DNA of 64,000 bases from Setaria digitata (GCA_003640385.1 RCAB01000122.1:62001-126000), one strand, 5' to 3'; counted from the first letter of the stretch, positions 1 to 14,536 are shown. A program made the numbers and translations. The notes: generated by a model not told the origin, from the letters alone.

Positions 1-328
1 GCAGCACTTATCGCTGATATGTGGATAAGGAAAAAATTCAACAAAAATAAAGAAATATAAAAACTTTGGAAGTAATAACAAATTTCCACAAATATGAATG
101 GGAAACGAAATTCCATTAGATGCAGACATGACTTAAGTCACGTGAACGTTTTATATCACATAAACACGTTGACTGAAAAAAGCGAAGAAAAATATTACAG
201 AGCTCTAATTGACCGTTTCGAAAACTGATATTCATTAACTGGAGATTCAAATAAAATCCATCTATAAAGGATACACAAAAACCTAATTGTTTAATTTGTT
301 TATCAAAAAATTTCCTCCAATAATGTGT
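1..328. other. Left edge, downstream of mrps-17
   Basis: This is AT-rich sequence after the mrps-17 stop codon, with no exon recognised. It should contain the mrps-17 3' UTR. Confidence 0.5.
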
Positions 329-2708
329 CTAATCATTCTCTTCTTTATCTCTTTTCGATGCTTCATTCACTTCTTCACTGACATCCTTCGTCGTTTGTCT
401 TGCCGATAAACGTCCATGTCTTGACAGTTCACGTCGACTTATCAATTTACGGGTATTCAACCGTCGCCACTGCAAGTTATGCTTTTCTTCGAACAATAAC
501 ACATCCTGAAATATAGAGAATTTTTTTTTCAATTTCTTTTTTCGAAACACTAAAATCAGTCACGAAATTGTTATCGTCCAAAGTGAGTGCAAAAAATATA
601 AAAGAATCAGTCATGCTATCATCATTCAACAAGCTACATAAGATTCATAAGATTTCTAGTAATTATGTTAATAAATCGACGATATCAGTAACAGAAATTA
701 AAAAATCTGAATTTTGAAAAATGTTATGATTAGCATCATCATATTAAAGATATGAAATTCCGGATCTATTGAAATACAAAATAAGAAAGTAAAGAAACAA
801 CAATTTTATAAGCCAATCAATGTAAATTAAACTTAAAACTAACAGAACTAATCGATGGCAATTAGCAATTGAGAAAAACGTTAGTAACTGGTAGCTCTTA
901 ATTGAAAATTGGTTGAAATTAAGCCAGTCAATGTAATAAAAATAATGACTAGCTGACTACTCAGTACAGTTCAATCTTTACGACTATACATTATATATGG
1001 CCGTCGATCACTTAAAACTTATTAGCCATCAAACAGCAGTTAAACGTAAGGCCAACAGCATAGTTTGGCAGCGCTTTCTTGGAGCTGTACTTGACAGACT
1101 GCCAAAACTTGCAAATTATATGAAATGAAGGCTTTATCAGAAGATCTACTTTGAAAGAAACAATAAGAAACTTAATTTTGGAGATATTACCTAAAAATTT
1201 ACTTCTACAACTGCACATTATAATAACTGAGAAAGGAATGCATACATGTGATGCTGGCTCTTCGATAATTTCTTTCACTAGTGCAGTTTGTAAAGTAATA
1301 TCGTCTTCATATTTCTCTTTAATCACTCTCTTTTTAGTTACCGGATCGATAATATAACCATATTTAAAAATCACTCGATCAACAAGATGGGTCACAGACC
1401 TGGCCGGTCGTTTGCTTACAGCACATTTCGTGATCAGCACTGTATCACCTAATGCTGAAAATATTTTATTAGCTCTTTATTCCACTTTAAGTATAAAAAC
1501 ATCAAAAAATTTTGCTGCTACTTATTCATAGCTGAACTGCGCTGCAATTACTGATAAATAAGATGCAGCTAATCTATTACTTCATATTACTTTACTTTTC
1601 GTTGGCACTTCTATTGCTTACGGTACCAACTATAGTTTATACGGCTTACTGCATGAGCTTGAAAAATCTAGACTCAAATCAATTACTATATATTATAAAA
1701 GATCAGTTCAAAATTAACGGCCTTTTTGCAAATCCCTACCTGAAACCGATGGAGCAAAAATAATAATCCCCTAAGAAGAAGGAATTTAAAATTTCAGCAA
1801 AAAACTTTCAGAGAAGATGGAAATTTAGATCGATTAGAATCTGCTCGTTTATAATAACTTTTACAATCTCCGAAATTTCCCACCACGGTTTAAATCATAA
1901 ACCTGATAATTTTCAAAAATTTTTATTTATTTTCCTTCACCTGTTGCATTTTTTGGATCTAATGCCCAAAGATCAATGGGGCGCGAGAAATATTTCTTAA
2001 TATATTCATCAAAATCATTCAATCGGCATCGAACCTATAAAAAATACATGAATTACTAAATTATTTCTGATAACACTTGACATTTGATGAAGAGTAATTT
2101 AGCAACACAGATGTCATGCTAGATCGGCCCTCATCAGATAATCCTTTCAACCAACTAATATTGCAAATTCATTTCTTAGCGAATAATTTATAAAACAAAA
2201 GTATCTTTACAAGCTAATTTCAAATAAAAATTTGCTCTTTACCTGAACACATGGAATTTTATCATTTCCAATATGCGTATGCTTTAATACTTTTCCTAAT
2301 AACATATCGAGTGTATTTTTGGATAATTCCGTCTTCCACTGAAAATATCAATAAATTACCAATAATGTATGCGTAAAGGAAATCACTTTTCACTCCGCAC
2401 TATCGTTTTTTTTTTTTCTTTTCATTTTAAGACTGCATTGGTTAAATTCCAAAATCTTAGCAATAAAATAGGAATATCGCTGCCAGAAATAACAACTTCA
2501 TCTAAAAATGATCGAAATTAATAAATCTTGAAAAAAAAAAAAAAAAAAACTGGAGAAAGTATGCGAAATGTTCCTATAAATCTACAAGTAATCCCAATAA
2601 AATTATGATGAACTTTGGCCTAAAAACTTTTACATATTAATATGAACTTACACGGCTAGCTATGGAAAGCACAGCGTCTGTCTTCAACAAATGTGATGCC
2701 AAATTCAT
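329..2708 (-). CDS. mrps-17: Mitochondrial small-subunit ribosomal protein uS17m (MRPS17)
   Basis: Five exons join in one frame: 2652-2708, 2243-2338, 1941-2034, 1246-1454 and 329-505, giving 210 residues. The product is the mitochondrial form of ribosomal protein S17, an OB-fold protein that binds small-subunit rRNA. Seen directly: residues 46-55 carry the LLGKVLKHTH stretch, residues 63-68 read CVQVRC (first OB strands), then LGDTVLI, and DPVTKKR near residue 120; these line up with the GKVIG, KVRV, VGDIVLL and DPVTGK segments I recall for human MRPS17. The C-terminus runs about 55 basic and acidic residues past the conserved core, longer than the human protein. The start ATG at 2708 is the first in frame, and a TTTTCAG-like acceptor ends about 39 bases upstream. 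The start of the mature mitochondrial protein cannot be read from the sequence. Confidence 0.9.
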
Positions 2709-2744
2709 AGCTCATCATCTCGTCAATATTTCATCTTTCTCAAA

Positions 2745-2752
2745 AACTGAAA
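2745..2752 (-). promoter_or_regulatory. Candidate spliced-leader acceptor upstream of mrps-17
   Basis: Reading the minus strand, an AT-rich tract ending TTTTCAG (CAG at 2747-2749) lies 39 bases before the mrps-17 ATG. Nematode SL1 leaders are added at such sites. It could also be the acceptor of an untranslated cis intron. Confidence 0.35.
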
Positions 2753-4556
2753 ATTATAATTTGAAAATAAGCTGTGGAACAGCATTTAACATGCAGATTA
2801 AATCAAAAAATGGCCATCACCACAGACAGAATAATATTCAATTCAGTATATAGTCAGAGAACATAGTTGCTTAGTCTTAGTGGAAAGACAAGTATCAATG
2901 ACAATCCACTCTTTTATATCATGCATGCAAACTCGAACTGTCCAATCTGTTGAAATTTCCCTTAAACAGCATCAATTTAAATTCTCTTACTAACAATTCT
3001 CATTCATATTGGAATAGTAATTAACCACTGATATATTGGAATAAGCTGTTTTGCCAATGAACAGAGTTAGTTGAAAGAGTTAAAAATACCGCCCTTTAAA
3101 TTTTATTTGATAATTTCTTAAATCTTTTAATACATAAAAACATTTACAAGAAGCAAAAAGAAAAAAGAAAAATGAATTTTCACAGGATTCGAAAACATTA
3201 CGATCTCAATGAACAAAAGAATGACAATGGCAAGGATTGCATCCTAGCAAATTAGTTAAAAAAAAAAATATAGTAAATTTTGATTACACTTCGTTTTTCA
3301 TCCCGGAAAAAACCCTTGTCCCATTTTCTTTTTTTCTTTATTTAAAATAACAAAGCTATATAAATTTATGAGACGAGGAAGACCATCGAAATGCCAAATC
3401 CTGTAAACTACACAAATAACAGTTTTTTTTTCTTTTTTCTTTTTCTTTTTTTTTTTTCTAACGCACATAAAGCAAATGCAAACAAATGTCAGTATATTCA
3501 AGCGCTTTATACAAATATAAATCTAGTTAATAATTTCTTTTTTACCATTCCCAGTTTTATTTTTTTGAAGGCTTTAAGATCTTATTTTTTTATTTAAATA
3601 TTTCCATTTTCGCTCTCTTTATTCTAGCTAACTATTCTTTTCCAAATAAAGACTTATAAAATGCTGAAAACCTTCAAACATATATGCAAATACCCGAAGC
3701 ACGCCTAAACAACTGTAAATTAACGGTAATTTTAATTTAAAACTGTATCCATTTTTTGCAGTAATGATAGTGTTAGTAGTGAAGAACAAATATACAAAAA
3801 AAAAACAGATTTGAAAACACTAAGCATTGTTTTTTTTTTACTATGCAAAAACAAGCAGACTGAAAAAAAAAAGTAAAAGGTGCACGTCAATTATAATGAG
3901 ATTCTTGAAAAACAAGCAAAGAAGGAATAATTAGTGAATTGGAAAAGAGAGATGTAATGGAGCATCGATATACAAGTAACATCATGGATGAAAGCAAAAA
4001 AAAAATTCAATTGAACTCTTACAAAAAATCTCACTGTCATCAAATCTGCATCTAGAAACTGTCCAGAAATACTTCAACTACCTCAACTAGAAATATTTTA
4101 TCACCTTTTTCTTCTCTCCTATAAGTAATTCAAAAAAAAAAAAAAAATTCAGGGGCCATTACTTGAATCGGTATCAGCATATACAAGTGAAAGAGTCTTG
4201 AAACTGGTTTCGAAGCAGGACACAATAAACGACAAATTAGGAAACCGAAAATAATCCGATAAAGAACTGGAATATAAATGATAGGTGCATTAGCATAGCT
4301 TTTCATAATGCATAAAACCGCTACAACTTCCTTGAACACTTCTGACATATCTGTAAACTACATATGAATCTACCGAATTAATCAATGTGTGACACAGAGC
4401 AGCTGAAATCCTTTAATAAATTATGGATTCGACAGTTTATATAATTACAGGAAGAATATAGAACAAAAAGCGAAGCGCTGCACACGATTATACAAGGAAT
4501 GAAAACAGTAAAATTAAACTGCTGTTTCGTTTATATTATTCGTAAATGCTTCTATT
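2753..4556. other. Intergenic stretch between mrps-17 and the 3' end of lis-1
   Basis: About 1.8 kb of AT-rich sequence with several A and T homopolymers (near 2530, 3420-3460, 3780-3870 and 4130). I see no exon with conserved coding character on either strand. It presumably holds the lis-1 3' UTR and the mrps-17 promoter. Confidence 0.6.
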
Positions 4557-7500
4557 TCAACGGCACTCCCACACTTTAATTGTCATATCCACACTGGACG
4601 TCACAACGTAAGGTAGAGATGGATGGAAATCTAAAACAAAGATTCTATAAATGTGATAACATTCGACAGCAATCTCTGAATCTTGTGAGTCCGAAAAAAA
4701 AAAAAAAAGTAGTCTCGCAAGACTCGGTTAACCCAAAATGAAACGTGTGGGTAGATGTGCTGAATGAAGAACCTCGTCTAGCATTTACTGACAATTCTGC
4801 GATGTTTTTAACGAGAAAACAACCAAAAAACCTTACAAGATGATCCAACTGTTAATTTACCAGAAATAATTTTTACAGTTGCAAAGAGAGTCAAAAATAT
4901 GGGAAGCTCGTGATGATTTGTTTTTAGGGGATGTTAATAAGCATACTTGCTCAAAATACTGCATTTTTCACCCTTATTCATTAATCCATGCAAGTATAAA
5001 TCTGGAAACTTGCTTCTATATCTATGTCACAAGGCGTATTTTGATAAGAAATTTAAAACCGAAGATTTTAAAATATGATAAATATTCCTTGATAACAGCA
5101 AATGTAATGATACAAACCAAGGGAACTGACGAAGTGCCTATGAGCATCTAATGTTTTGGCGCACCGCTTCTGTGCAATTGCCCACACGCGTAGTGTTTTA
5201 TCATCAGCAACTGAGAGCAGATATTTACCAGCCGGATGAAAACGCAAACCACGGATCCAATTGTCATGACCAACCTAAGAATGAACTACTTTATACAGAA
5301 GAGTAGGTTTTTTCATAGGAAAAGTAGAATTCATTTCCAAGCTTGAAGGAATTTTGAAAGCTCCTCCCATCGAAAGAGTAATCAGAACTCTATAAGCCAA
5401 CTGTTCATAATTCAAATAAAAGTCGTTAGAACCACCGAAGCTGGTTCTACTTTTATTCCGCAATTAATCATACAAATTATTTAAACAAGAAAAAAATTAA
5501 ATCTCAGCCACAATTAAACAAATGTATCAGAGGAACAAAAGGCCTTTTATGCTCGACATATTCCACAAATTAGTGGAAATGTATTGGACAATATTATGGG
5601 AGGCCCCTGAAACTAAAAAAGCTTCACCTATTTGGTTACCAATATTGTCGATATTTTTGACAGTTTTACTATCTGTTACGATATGAAAAAAAGACGTAAG
5701 GACTTACCAAAGTAAACAAACAGCATCCCGCATTAATATCAAAAAATTTGATTGTTTTGTCACGAGAACCAGAAACAAGGATAGGTCCTAGCTTCGCAAC
5801 CGTGTTATCATTTTTCTTTGCATCACCGTTCATTTGTGCTAAAAATTGTCCCAGTGCCATAAGTTTCAAATCATGAAATTAATAAACTCACAAAGAGGAT
5901 GTAGAGCTATTCGCAGTTATAGAAGCAGAGAATTTTTCAACAAATGACATGGATAAAATTATAGGAGCATTGGATAGACGTGCGGCAATAAAAATATGCG
6001 CAAATGAACAAGAAAGTAGTATATAAATTAGCCCAGAAAAAGAAAAGAAACCTACAAGAATGATCTTGTTCAGCTTCAGCGACATAACGAAGAGCTTTTT
6101 CGGGCGCCCACTGAATACATTCAACAACGTGTTCGTGATCATAAAACCGTACCTTACATTCCTTTGATAACGTATTCCATATGCAAATCGTCTGCAATAA
6201 AAATTTAAAAAGAATTCAGAACGGTGGAAGAATAAAAAATAGATGACTCATTTTTCCAAATTTCTAGTTTCCTTTTGAAAATTGATTCGGCCTCTTAATT
6301 ATACCAGATTCCTAATTTAGCACAGGTGTTTACAAAGTCTCCAGCACACGCTTCTTCAAAAAGTCACCCGCTATACTGTGCGAACTCGTTATTGAATTCA
6401 TTTTTCAAATTGAGAGAAAAAAAAAAAAAAAAAACAACCAGGATCCCCTGGTTTCAATCTAATGGGCTATTTATATAAGCTTTTTCAAGCATAAAGTACA
6501 TCATCCATATTCAACTTCACACCGTTTAGCTATTGCCAGACCGTAAAGAGATCCTATGTTCACGCACCGAATACTGATTATGCAGGAAAATTAAGAATCA
6601 CCTGATCATTACTACAAGATGCAAACATGTTGCCATCATGATGGACTCGTACCATCCGTACCCATTCATTATGACCGGCAAATGTCCGGACACAATAACC
6701 GGTAGCTACTTCCCACATTTTCACCAAATGATCTCGTGAAGCAGAAAGTAAATGATCGCCTAAATAGAAAATATTTTATTTCAGCTTTCCTTTACCAAGC
6801 AGATTTACTATCACTTCTGTTTGCGTTTCACATTCTTTCTAAATCCAATTAATACTAAACAGAAACGATAAACGACGGGGGACTCATTAAATTTAAACTT
6901 AATTCACAATACCGACATACCATTGTTTTACTTCCTTTATATCATGAAAATAACAAAGTGAGGATATTAGTTTTAAAAAGCTACGGATAAATTTTCCTCA
7001 TCAAGAATCCTCTGCTGCCTTCGCTTAATCGCTATTCCAATTCGAATAAATTAAAAGGATGAAATTTAAAATTTCGATTCATGAAATGAAAATTTGAAGT
7101 TTGATTCAATTTCAAAGTAGAGAATAACGATACCAGAAGGCAAGAATGCGATTGATGAAATATTATGATCGTGTCCTTTAAGTGTTTTCATACAGTCAAA
7201 TGTTTGCACAAATTCCCATATTTTGATCGTCATGTCAGCAGAACATGATGCTTAAAAAAAGGATTTGATAATTTGAGGTGCTAATTTTTAGTTATTGCAA
7301 GAACTTGGATAATCTTCATAAACATAGAGACGCAGTATTTGAACTTAAAAAAGGCGATATATTATTAATAACAGGTTAGATTAAAAGTATATGACCTTCG
7401 GAAAAAATTCGTGTAGTGGAGTTTTGTTGCATTAAAAATATTTGACTGACACTACAAGACATGAATAATTTGTAGTTATTAAAATATCCATCATCTTGGA

Positions 7501-8929
7501 AATGCTACACACAGAAGCAAAAAAAGCAATAGCAAAAAATTTATAATCATTGATTTCGGAAATTAATTTGCAAAAATAAAGTCTAAAACGTAATTTACTT
7601 TCCAATATGTTCACAAAAAAAATTGTAAACGAAAGAGAAAAAAAACCGGAAGTTTACCTAATAATTTTCCAGTACTATCAAATGTAAGATCCTGCACAGC
7701 ATCAGTATGCCCTTTCAATGAACGTTCAAAATCACCCGCTTCGAAGTCCCAAACCTGCAAAAATTCCTCCATTTTCTGTCACACTGTAAGAAGTCAACTT
7801 TCAGATATATTAAGAATTATTTTTGCACGTTTGAAACAGAATAAACTCCTGCAAGTTGCTTCTGGAAAGCGCACTTAAGCGAATCAAACAAATTTATAAA
7901 ATGCACCAAAAAACAGTGAAACTTTATTGAGAAATAACAAAGAGATTTACTTTAATTGTTGAATCTTCGCTAGACGACGCAATTATACTATAAACAGGAT
8001 GAAATATAACTCGGGTAATCGGTGATCGATGACCAGTTAAACAGAATTTCTCAGGTGGTCGTGGGATCCATTCGTTTGGCTGACGTTTTTCCCTTAAATA
8101 GAATACAAGAGGTAACAAATGCGGCAACAGTCGAACTCTAGATAAAATAAGTATTCATTAATATATATACACACCTTTCAGACGATGTTTTATCAAGATC
8201 AAGACAGTTGTAATATTTAATTAAGTTTGAAAATCAATCACATGTTAAGTTATGCTCATTCAGGTTATTTCGGCATTAGGAACGATACTATTACAACCTT
8301 GTTGGTGCTCCATGTATGTATTCTCGTTCAGCTTCTTGTAATTTTGCTTCCAGATCCATAACTTTTTTCTGCAATCGAACTACCGAAGTCCACTTCTTCT
8401 CCAGTAAACCCATCACTTTCTTATCGTCATTTTCCATCTAAAATATCCCACATATTTACAACATTAAAGTCTTACTAATGATCCCATCATTCTTGCTAGC
8501 ACACAGGAAAAACATACTAAGCCTGTTTTGCTAGCTCACAGGAAAAACATACCAAGCCTGTTTCTCGTCTAAAAGCATCGAATGATTCAGTATAACCATA
8601 TGACTGAAGATAATCAGCAATTGCGCGGTTTCTGTAAAATGCAAATCTCTTAGATTTTTATTTTTAAAAAACACATAACACTATAAATCAGACAATCCTC
8701 TACATGAATTCTGTGCTAGCTATGTTCAGTGAGCATATAAATGTAAAAAAAGTTAACTTTCGGATTCATTTCACGTATATGTACCAACTGATTTTGGTTC
8801 AGCAATAAATAGCACTAAAAATACCATACCAGTAAAAGTATTTAAACAAGGAAAATATCTTAAGGGAAATATCAAAAAGCATTACACATACAATTCATCG
8901 CGCTGTTTCTCCGACAAATTCATTTTCAT
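4557..8929 (-). CDS. lis-1: LIS1 / PAFAH1B1 dynein regulator, LisH plus seven WD40 repeats
   Basis: Eleven exons in one frame: 8892-8929, 8553-8631, 8298-8437, 7951-8092, 7658-7754, 7134-7250, 6602-6759, 6056-6191, 5708-5838, 5118-5274 and 4557-4630; 422 residues (human LIS1 is about 410). LIS1 binds the dynein motor and controls nuclear migration, spindle positioning and retrograde transport. The LisH dimerisation motif is at residues 8-38 (RAIADYL), followed by a coiled coil at about 50-85 ([16 protein letters not shown]), then WIPRPPEKF and seven WD40 repeats ending VWD, IWE, MWE, IWN, FFD, VWA and the typical C-terminal VWECR. Repeat five ends in FFDI rather than a W-D pair. Two ATGs, at 8929 and 8923, are both usable; the second aligns better with human. 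Intron 2 carries a duplicated donor region (see findings). Confidence 0.97.
8492..8561. repeat. 35-bp tandem duplication spanning the lis-1 exon 2 donor site
   Basis: Two copies (8492-8526 and 8527-8561) differ at only a few positions. Each contains GCTAGC, ACAGGAAAAACATAC and AAGCCTG. The copy at 8527-8561 overlaps the last bases of lis-1 exon 2 and the real 5' splice site. The other copy lies inside the intron and carries a second GTATG in the same context. Confidence 0.9.
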
Positions 8930-10761
8930 TGTTGCAAATCGATCAATCCTTTGAATAAAACCAATGGTTGCAGCTTGATATGAATTGAAATTAAAGAAAT
9001 TATAATAAAATTTCAACTAGACGTCAGAATGATATGACCAGAAGGCGTGCACTACGCAGCTGTTGCTACCGAGATGTTACCAGTGAAACAGAATCAATAG
9101 TCGCTCGTTAGCCTAGAAAAAATGAGTTGACAAAATTTTTTTTTTTTCCATTTTCAATTTTCAACAACGAGTAGCTCACTTCAGAAGATAAATGAATATT
9201 TCTAAAAAAACTATGTCAGTGCGAACATTGATAACATGCCACGAAGGCAGAAAATGTCAAATAGCTAGCTAAAGTCCCCTAAAATTTAAACATCGCTACA
9301 ATTCATTCAACCTTATTTAAACTAGGAACAAACTGCTAAAAATAGAAATTTAAATAGACTACCAACTCTTTGGTGAACACGCTATTCTTAACAATGAATA
9401 AACTAAGCGTAACAAGCACCTTATAAACCAAACTTAGTGATAAATATAAACAACGAAATCATGTGTTATCCAGCTGTAATTAACTCCATTCCATCACTAA
9501 ATCCACCATATATATACGCATCTATAGATGTATAAACAAACGAAAATGTTACACATTGCTTTAATAGAGCTAAGAGCCCATTATTGCCCACTATAGACAG
9601 AGAAATTAATAAGCATAAACTAAGATAAATCTGTAATCAGCATTCCATGGCTTGACCATATTTTCAGGATATCTCAGATTTAGTAGCAGTTTTTAAAGAT
9701 GATAGAGGAAATTAACTAGATCAGTCTACCAACTAATCCATACGGTATTCCTATACCAGTCTTTACAATTTTAGCAAACTGAAAAGCATCTAATTTCATC
9801 CAAAAATTTCTCGATACGATAAAACTGTTTGATTAGACAACGACCCTTTTTTGGTAGATTCCGTTGAGGACTAGAGAACTTCTCATATAAGAGAAAGTGA
9901 ATAAAAAATTAAAAATTATTTAACAGTGCGATACTTTAAAGGCGATAGATTAACTTCCAAGTTACGAACCTCAACAACAAATGATGTAAAGTTACAAAAA
10001 AATAAAAGTACAGAAGATGATGACGAGTTTATTTCCTGTTCGACATCCTTTCACTTCAATGTAGTGATTAGGAAAATCGGAGAATTACGATTGCTTTTAT
10101 CGAAAAATTTAAAAATTTCACTATTGTGAAAATGACTGAATTTAAAATTACTCTTCTGCTAGATCCACAAAAACCAATCTGAAATGTGATGCAGTTACTC
10201 CTATATTTCACAGGAGTCTGCAATGAAATCTACAATTTATAACAAATTTCCGTGAAATTTTGAAAAGCTGCCATATATTCAACAATTTTCAAGTAAACTA
10301 AAAGGGAACTTGAAATGAGCTGAAATATTAGCAATGTTATGTCTCGCTGATTCAGCTTGTTCTTCGAACTAATTTTCCATGACGACATATAAAAGAGTAT
10401 GACGAAAAGAATGAACAGTACACCTGAAACATCTGTTTACCGTAGACAACTGCCATTCATATTTTAAAATGATTTAAAATGGCATAAATATAAAATAATA
10501 AAATATGGACAGGTAGGGGAAATCTCTCAAACTCTATAGAAAAAAAAAAAGAAGGCTTTTTAATGTATTTTGAAGGTAATAAAGGAACTTTATTTTTGAA
10601 ATCTTTGAAGGGAAAAAATTCCACATTCAGTGAGTTGAATTAGTTACCCAAAAATAATAAAAAAATATAAGTCAGCGTACGGTCCTATGCCATTATTATC
10701 AAAGCTTTTATAACAGCTTCAATTAGCCTGCGGTTAGTCAATAACTTCGCTACTTTTTATC
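8930..10761. other. Intergenic stretch upstream of lis-1
   Basis: About 1.8 kb of AT-rich sequence. Open frames here (for example plus strand 9926-10129) lack conserved motifs or convincing splice sites. The lis-1 promoter and any untranslated first exon should lie in this stretch. Confidence 0.55.
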
Positions 10762-13700
10762 TTACATCTCTCCGCTCATGTCTTTCAGAAACTTTTTGCC
10801 GCTGAAATGAAAAAAAGATAACAAGAAGTTAGCAAAGATTAAAACTTTGAAAATACAACGAAGTAACTTCTTGTCATTTGCTTTAAAAGACAGAAATTCG
10901 TACAATAAATGAAATTTATTTTTAAACAAAATAAAGAAATCCCTTATCCTTTCTCATTTACTAAAAGACATTAAAATCATACTTTACAATTTGTCATTTG
11001 TTACTTCTATCTTATGCGTGAAGTTTCTGTAGGCATCCTTAAAAAGTAAAGCAAATAAAATGAAAATGAGAAATTATAGCATACCTCATTGACTTCCGAA
11101 TCATAACACTAAAAAAAAAGAAAAAAAAAAAACTGCATTAAAATTCCCAATAGTTTGGTGAGAAAAAAAAATTCGTACAGTCAACAATCTGTGACACTTA
11201 GTACTAAATGGATTGAAAACAAAAAAGAAAAAAAAAAAAGGAAAAACTAACAGCTGAATTGCATAGTAATCAGCAATGTCTGCATTCGCGACCAAAATCA
11301 ACGCTGGAAAATAAAAGAACGAAACAGAGCTATCCAGAAATGATTTTGCTAAATGTTTGATGGAGTATATGTATCTAATTATCATTTTATCTCCATAAAT
11401 ATATGAATGAATATTTTTATCTCTGCTTTACTTTCCCATTTAACTATATTATTATAAAATCTAAAATCCATTTCGATCTAATTTTTCCATTCCCATGTTA
11501 ACAACAAAACTGGTGCATTAATAAAGAAGTTAATACAGAATTTTGAAATTCGATGAGTTATTCTTAAAGTTACAGCTACTGCCCTACATTCTCCGAAATA
11601 CTCGAAATAATTCCCTAACAGATTTAGATGGAGGAGTGGAATCAATTTAGCATGCTGTATCTTGTTCTTCCATTCCCTTCCTCCCCTCTCCAAAAAAAAA
11701 AAAAGAAAGAAAAGTTAAATTTTTAAAGAAAAAGAATTCAAGAATTCCGTTGCATGCATAAGCCAAGAAATTTATTCCAAAAGCTCGCTGAAGAATAATC
11801 ACTGTTAAAAAAAAAATGGGTGAAATTAAAAAAAATTTTGCACATCACAGCAATTAACATATGGACTATATGCAAAATCCTGAAATTATTCCTCATTAAT
11901 AATTTATTTTTCTATTCGCTACCCACTAGAATTTTTTTTTTTTTTTCAGTTCTCACCTATAGAAACATGAGATAGGGGATATTCCCATCTTATAAAATAC
12001 AATTCAACTAAGAAAATGAAGTCTACATTTTTTTGTTGAATAATTATTCTAACAGGATAGCGAATTTTTCAGTAATTAGAACAGTATAAACATTAAAAAT
12101 TAAATACAGCGACGTTTTTTTCTATTTATGTTTTGAAAAAGAAATATGATGTCGTAAAAAGCAATTAAAATGAGAGAAATTTATTCAAGAATTTGAAATA
12201 AGTGCATATAAATCTGATAAATTTTTACTTTCAATACGCACATTTTTCACAGTATTTCTTTTTTGTTTTTCCAATTTTTGTGATGAAAGAAAAGTGAAAG
12301 TCCAAAAAAAAAAAAAAAACAGCAATTCGTCTCTTCCAACCAGTACGAGCCGATAACTTAAAAAACTTCTGCCTACATTTTCTCTTTGAGTATAGTGAAT
12401 GGCTGAAGGATAACTAACTGAAGNAAAACAGCAATTCGTCTCTTCCAACCAGTATGAGCCGATAACTTAAAAAACTTTTGCCTACATTTTCTCTTTGAGT
12501 ATAGTGAATGGCTGAAGGATAACTAACTGAAGCAGCAAAAGAGCAACTAAGTGACTAAGCTTACTAACTGTAAAGAATAATCAAATGAATGATATAGAAT
12601 ATTCCAGCTATCTGAAAAATTTTTTCTTCACCTTCAGCATTTGTTACGCAGATTTACAAAGATTTAAGTTAAAAAAAAAAAAAAAAAAAACCGATGAAAA
12701 AAATTGCATTTTTTTTTTTTTCGAGCCAAAATATGGACACAAAAAAGATAATAATTCTTCAGAATGAATGCAATCATTGGTGTGTAATATAAAATGAATG
12801 AAAGTAAAAATGGAAATTTTTTAAAAAATATAAGAAAAAAAAAAGCATTTTTATACCTAGCTACTTTCGAAGACATATTTCTATGGTAACATAAATCAAA
12901 ACTTTATTGGCTATCACATTAAAGCCCATTTAAAAGCAAATAATTTCCTCACGACATATGAACAGTACTCATAATTGAACTATTAACCGCATATCAATAC
13001 AGAGCAAGCAATCTTGAATAAACATGCATGCTCTGTGTTGTCATTTGATACACCTTTGAGAATCTTCCATCCTGATAGTTTTATGAAAATTGCTAGAATA
13101 AATAGAGGAAAAATCTAATATCATTTAATGTCAAATAGTGCAATAGCTTCGATGAACTTCGTTTACACATATGCCCAATTTCCCCTATCTTAACATCAAA
13201 CAGCACTAAATAAATTTGGCATATTTTCTTTTCTGCTTCTGATTATTAGTGTAAGGTGTGCCTGTGTATACATTTTACATTAAAATGTAAACAATGAAAA
13301 ATACATATAAGTCAGGAAACGTTTTAGGCCACTCTGCTAATCCTCACTCTTTGCCATTCTCTCTAAAGATGTTTCTGACGTCAAGGAATGATTATTTTTT
13401 ATGAAAGAAGAAAACTTTTCAAAAAAAAAAAAATTCAATAAATTTCAAGTATTTCCCCTTGTGAAAATGACGCCGAAAAATGAACTGTCTGGAATCCAAT
13501 TCTGTAAATAATTTGCAGATAAGTAGAATTAGAGGAAAAGCCTATCAAAAAAAAAAAAAAAAAAAAAAAAGAACGTAATTTAAGGATATGCCAAATGAAA
13601 AAAAAATTACGAAAGCACTTTAGGAATCAACATCTATAACAAAATGTATTATAACATGCTTGTATGCATGTTCCTTTGCAAAATTAGTCCTAAATTATGA

Positions 13701-14495
13701 GCAACACTAATTCGCTGTACAAGTGACACAACTGTTAACAAGATCTTTATTATGAACAAAAAAAAAAAAAGAACCATTTTGTTACGTGTTAAATTGATTC
13801 ATTTTAAATCCTAAAGAAAAAAAAAAAAAAAAAAACAATTTCCGATTTTCTTTCTTCTGTTACGGCCTATCTACCATTTCAAAACATCTCGGGAAACTTC
13901 AAAACAAAATGAAAACTAAAAAAACTTTTAGGAAAGAAAACTCGACTAACAGATTATAAACTTCAATGATAATTAGAAGCAACTGTAGATGAAATTCTGG
14001 AAGCTTTACACAATCGAACAGCACATCAACATCGAACAGTTCAATGTGCTCATTCGAGGTCATCTGGAATTATTCTAATCGAACCTATCACTACAAACAA
14101 ACCATCAGCCAACTTATCATGTTCATTCAATCAAATGAATGTTATACGCATACATATATTATTAAAAGAGAATGGACTGGAATGGAATGAACTGAAAGAA
14201 TCTGATAGGTATCCTTTTGATTCCCGTTCCTCTTCCTCTTTCTCGTTCTCCAACCCTCTCACTCGGCCATTCTCTCCCTCTCTCTTTCTCAAGAAATTTC
14301 AAAATGAGACAATGAGGACGATTAATAGAAATGATAAAAAGTATGAACGATAACAGGAGAGAAGAAAAATTGCCAAAGATTTGCTGTCAACTTCTCTCTG
14401 TCTGTATCTAGTGACAATATCGAAAAATGTTTGTATCAGTGCTATCTGTCATTATCATCATATCATACACACAACAATTGCTATCCTCGCATTCC

Positions 14496-14536
<41 letters not shown>

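Noticed and set aside
1563..1763. Plus-strand 66-codon ORF as a gene
   Set aside because: It has no splice, promoter or family evidence and lies antisense in an mrps-17 intron. It is kept only as a low-interest finding.
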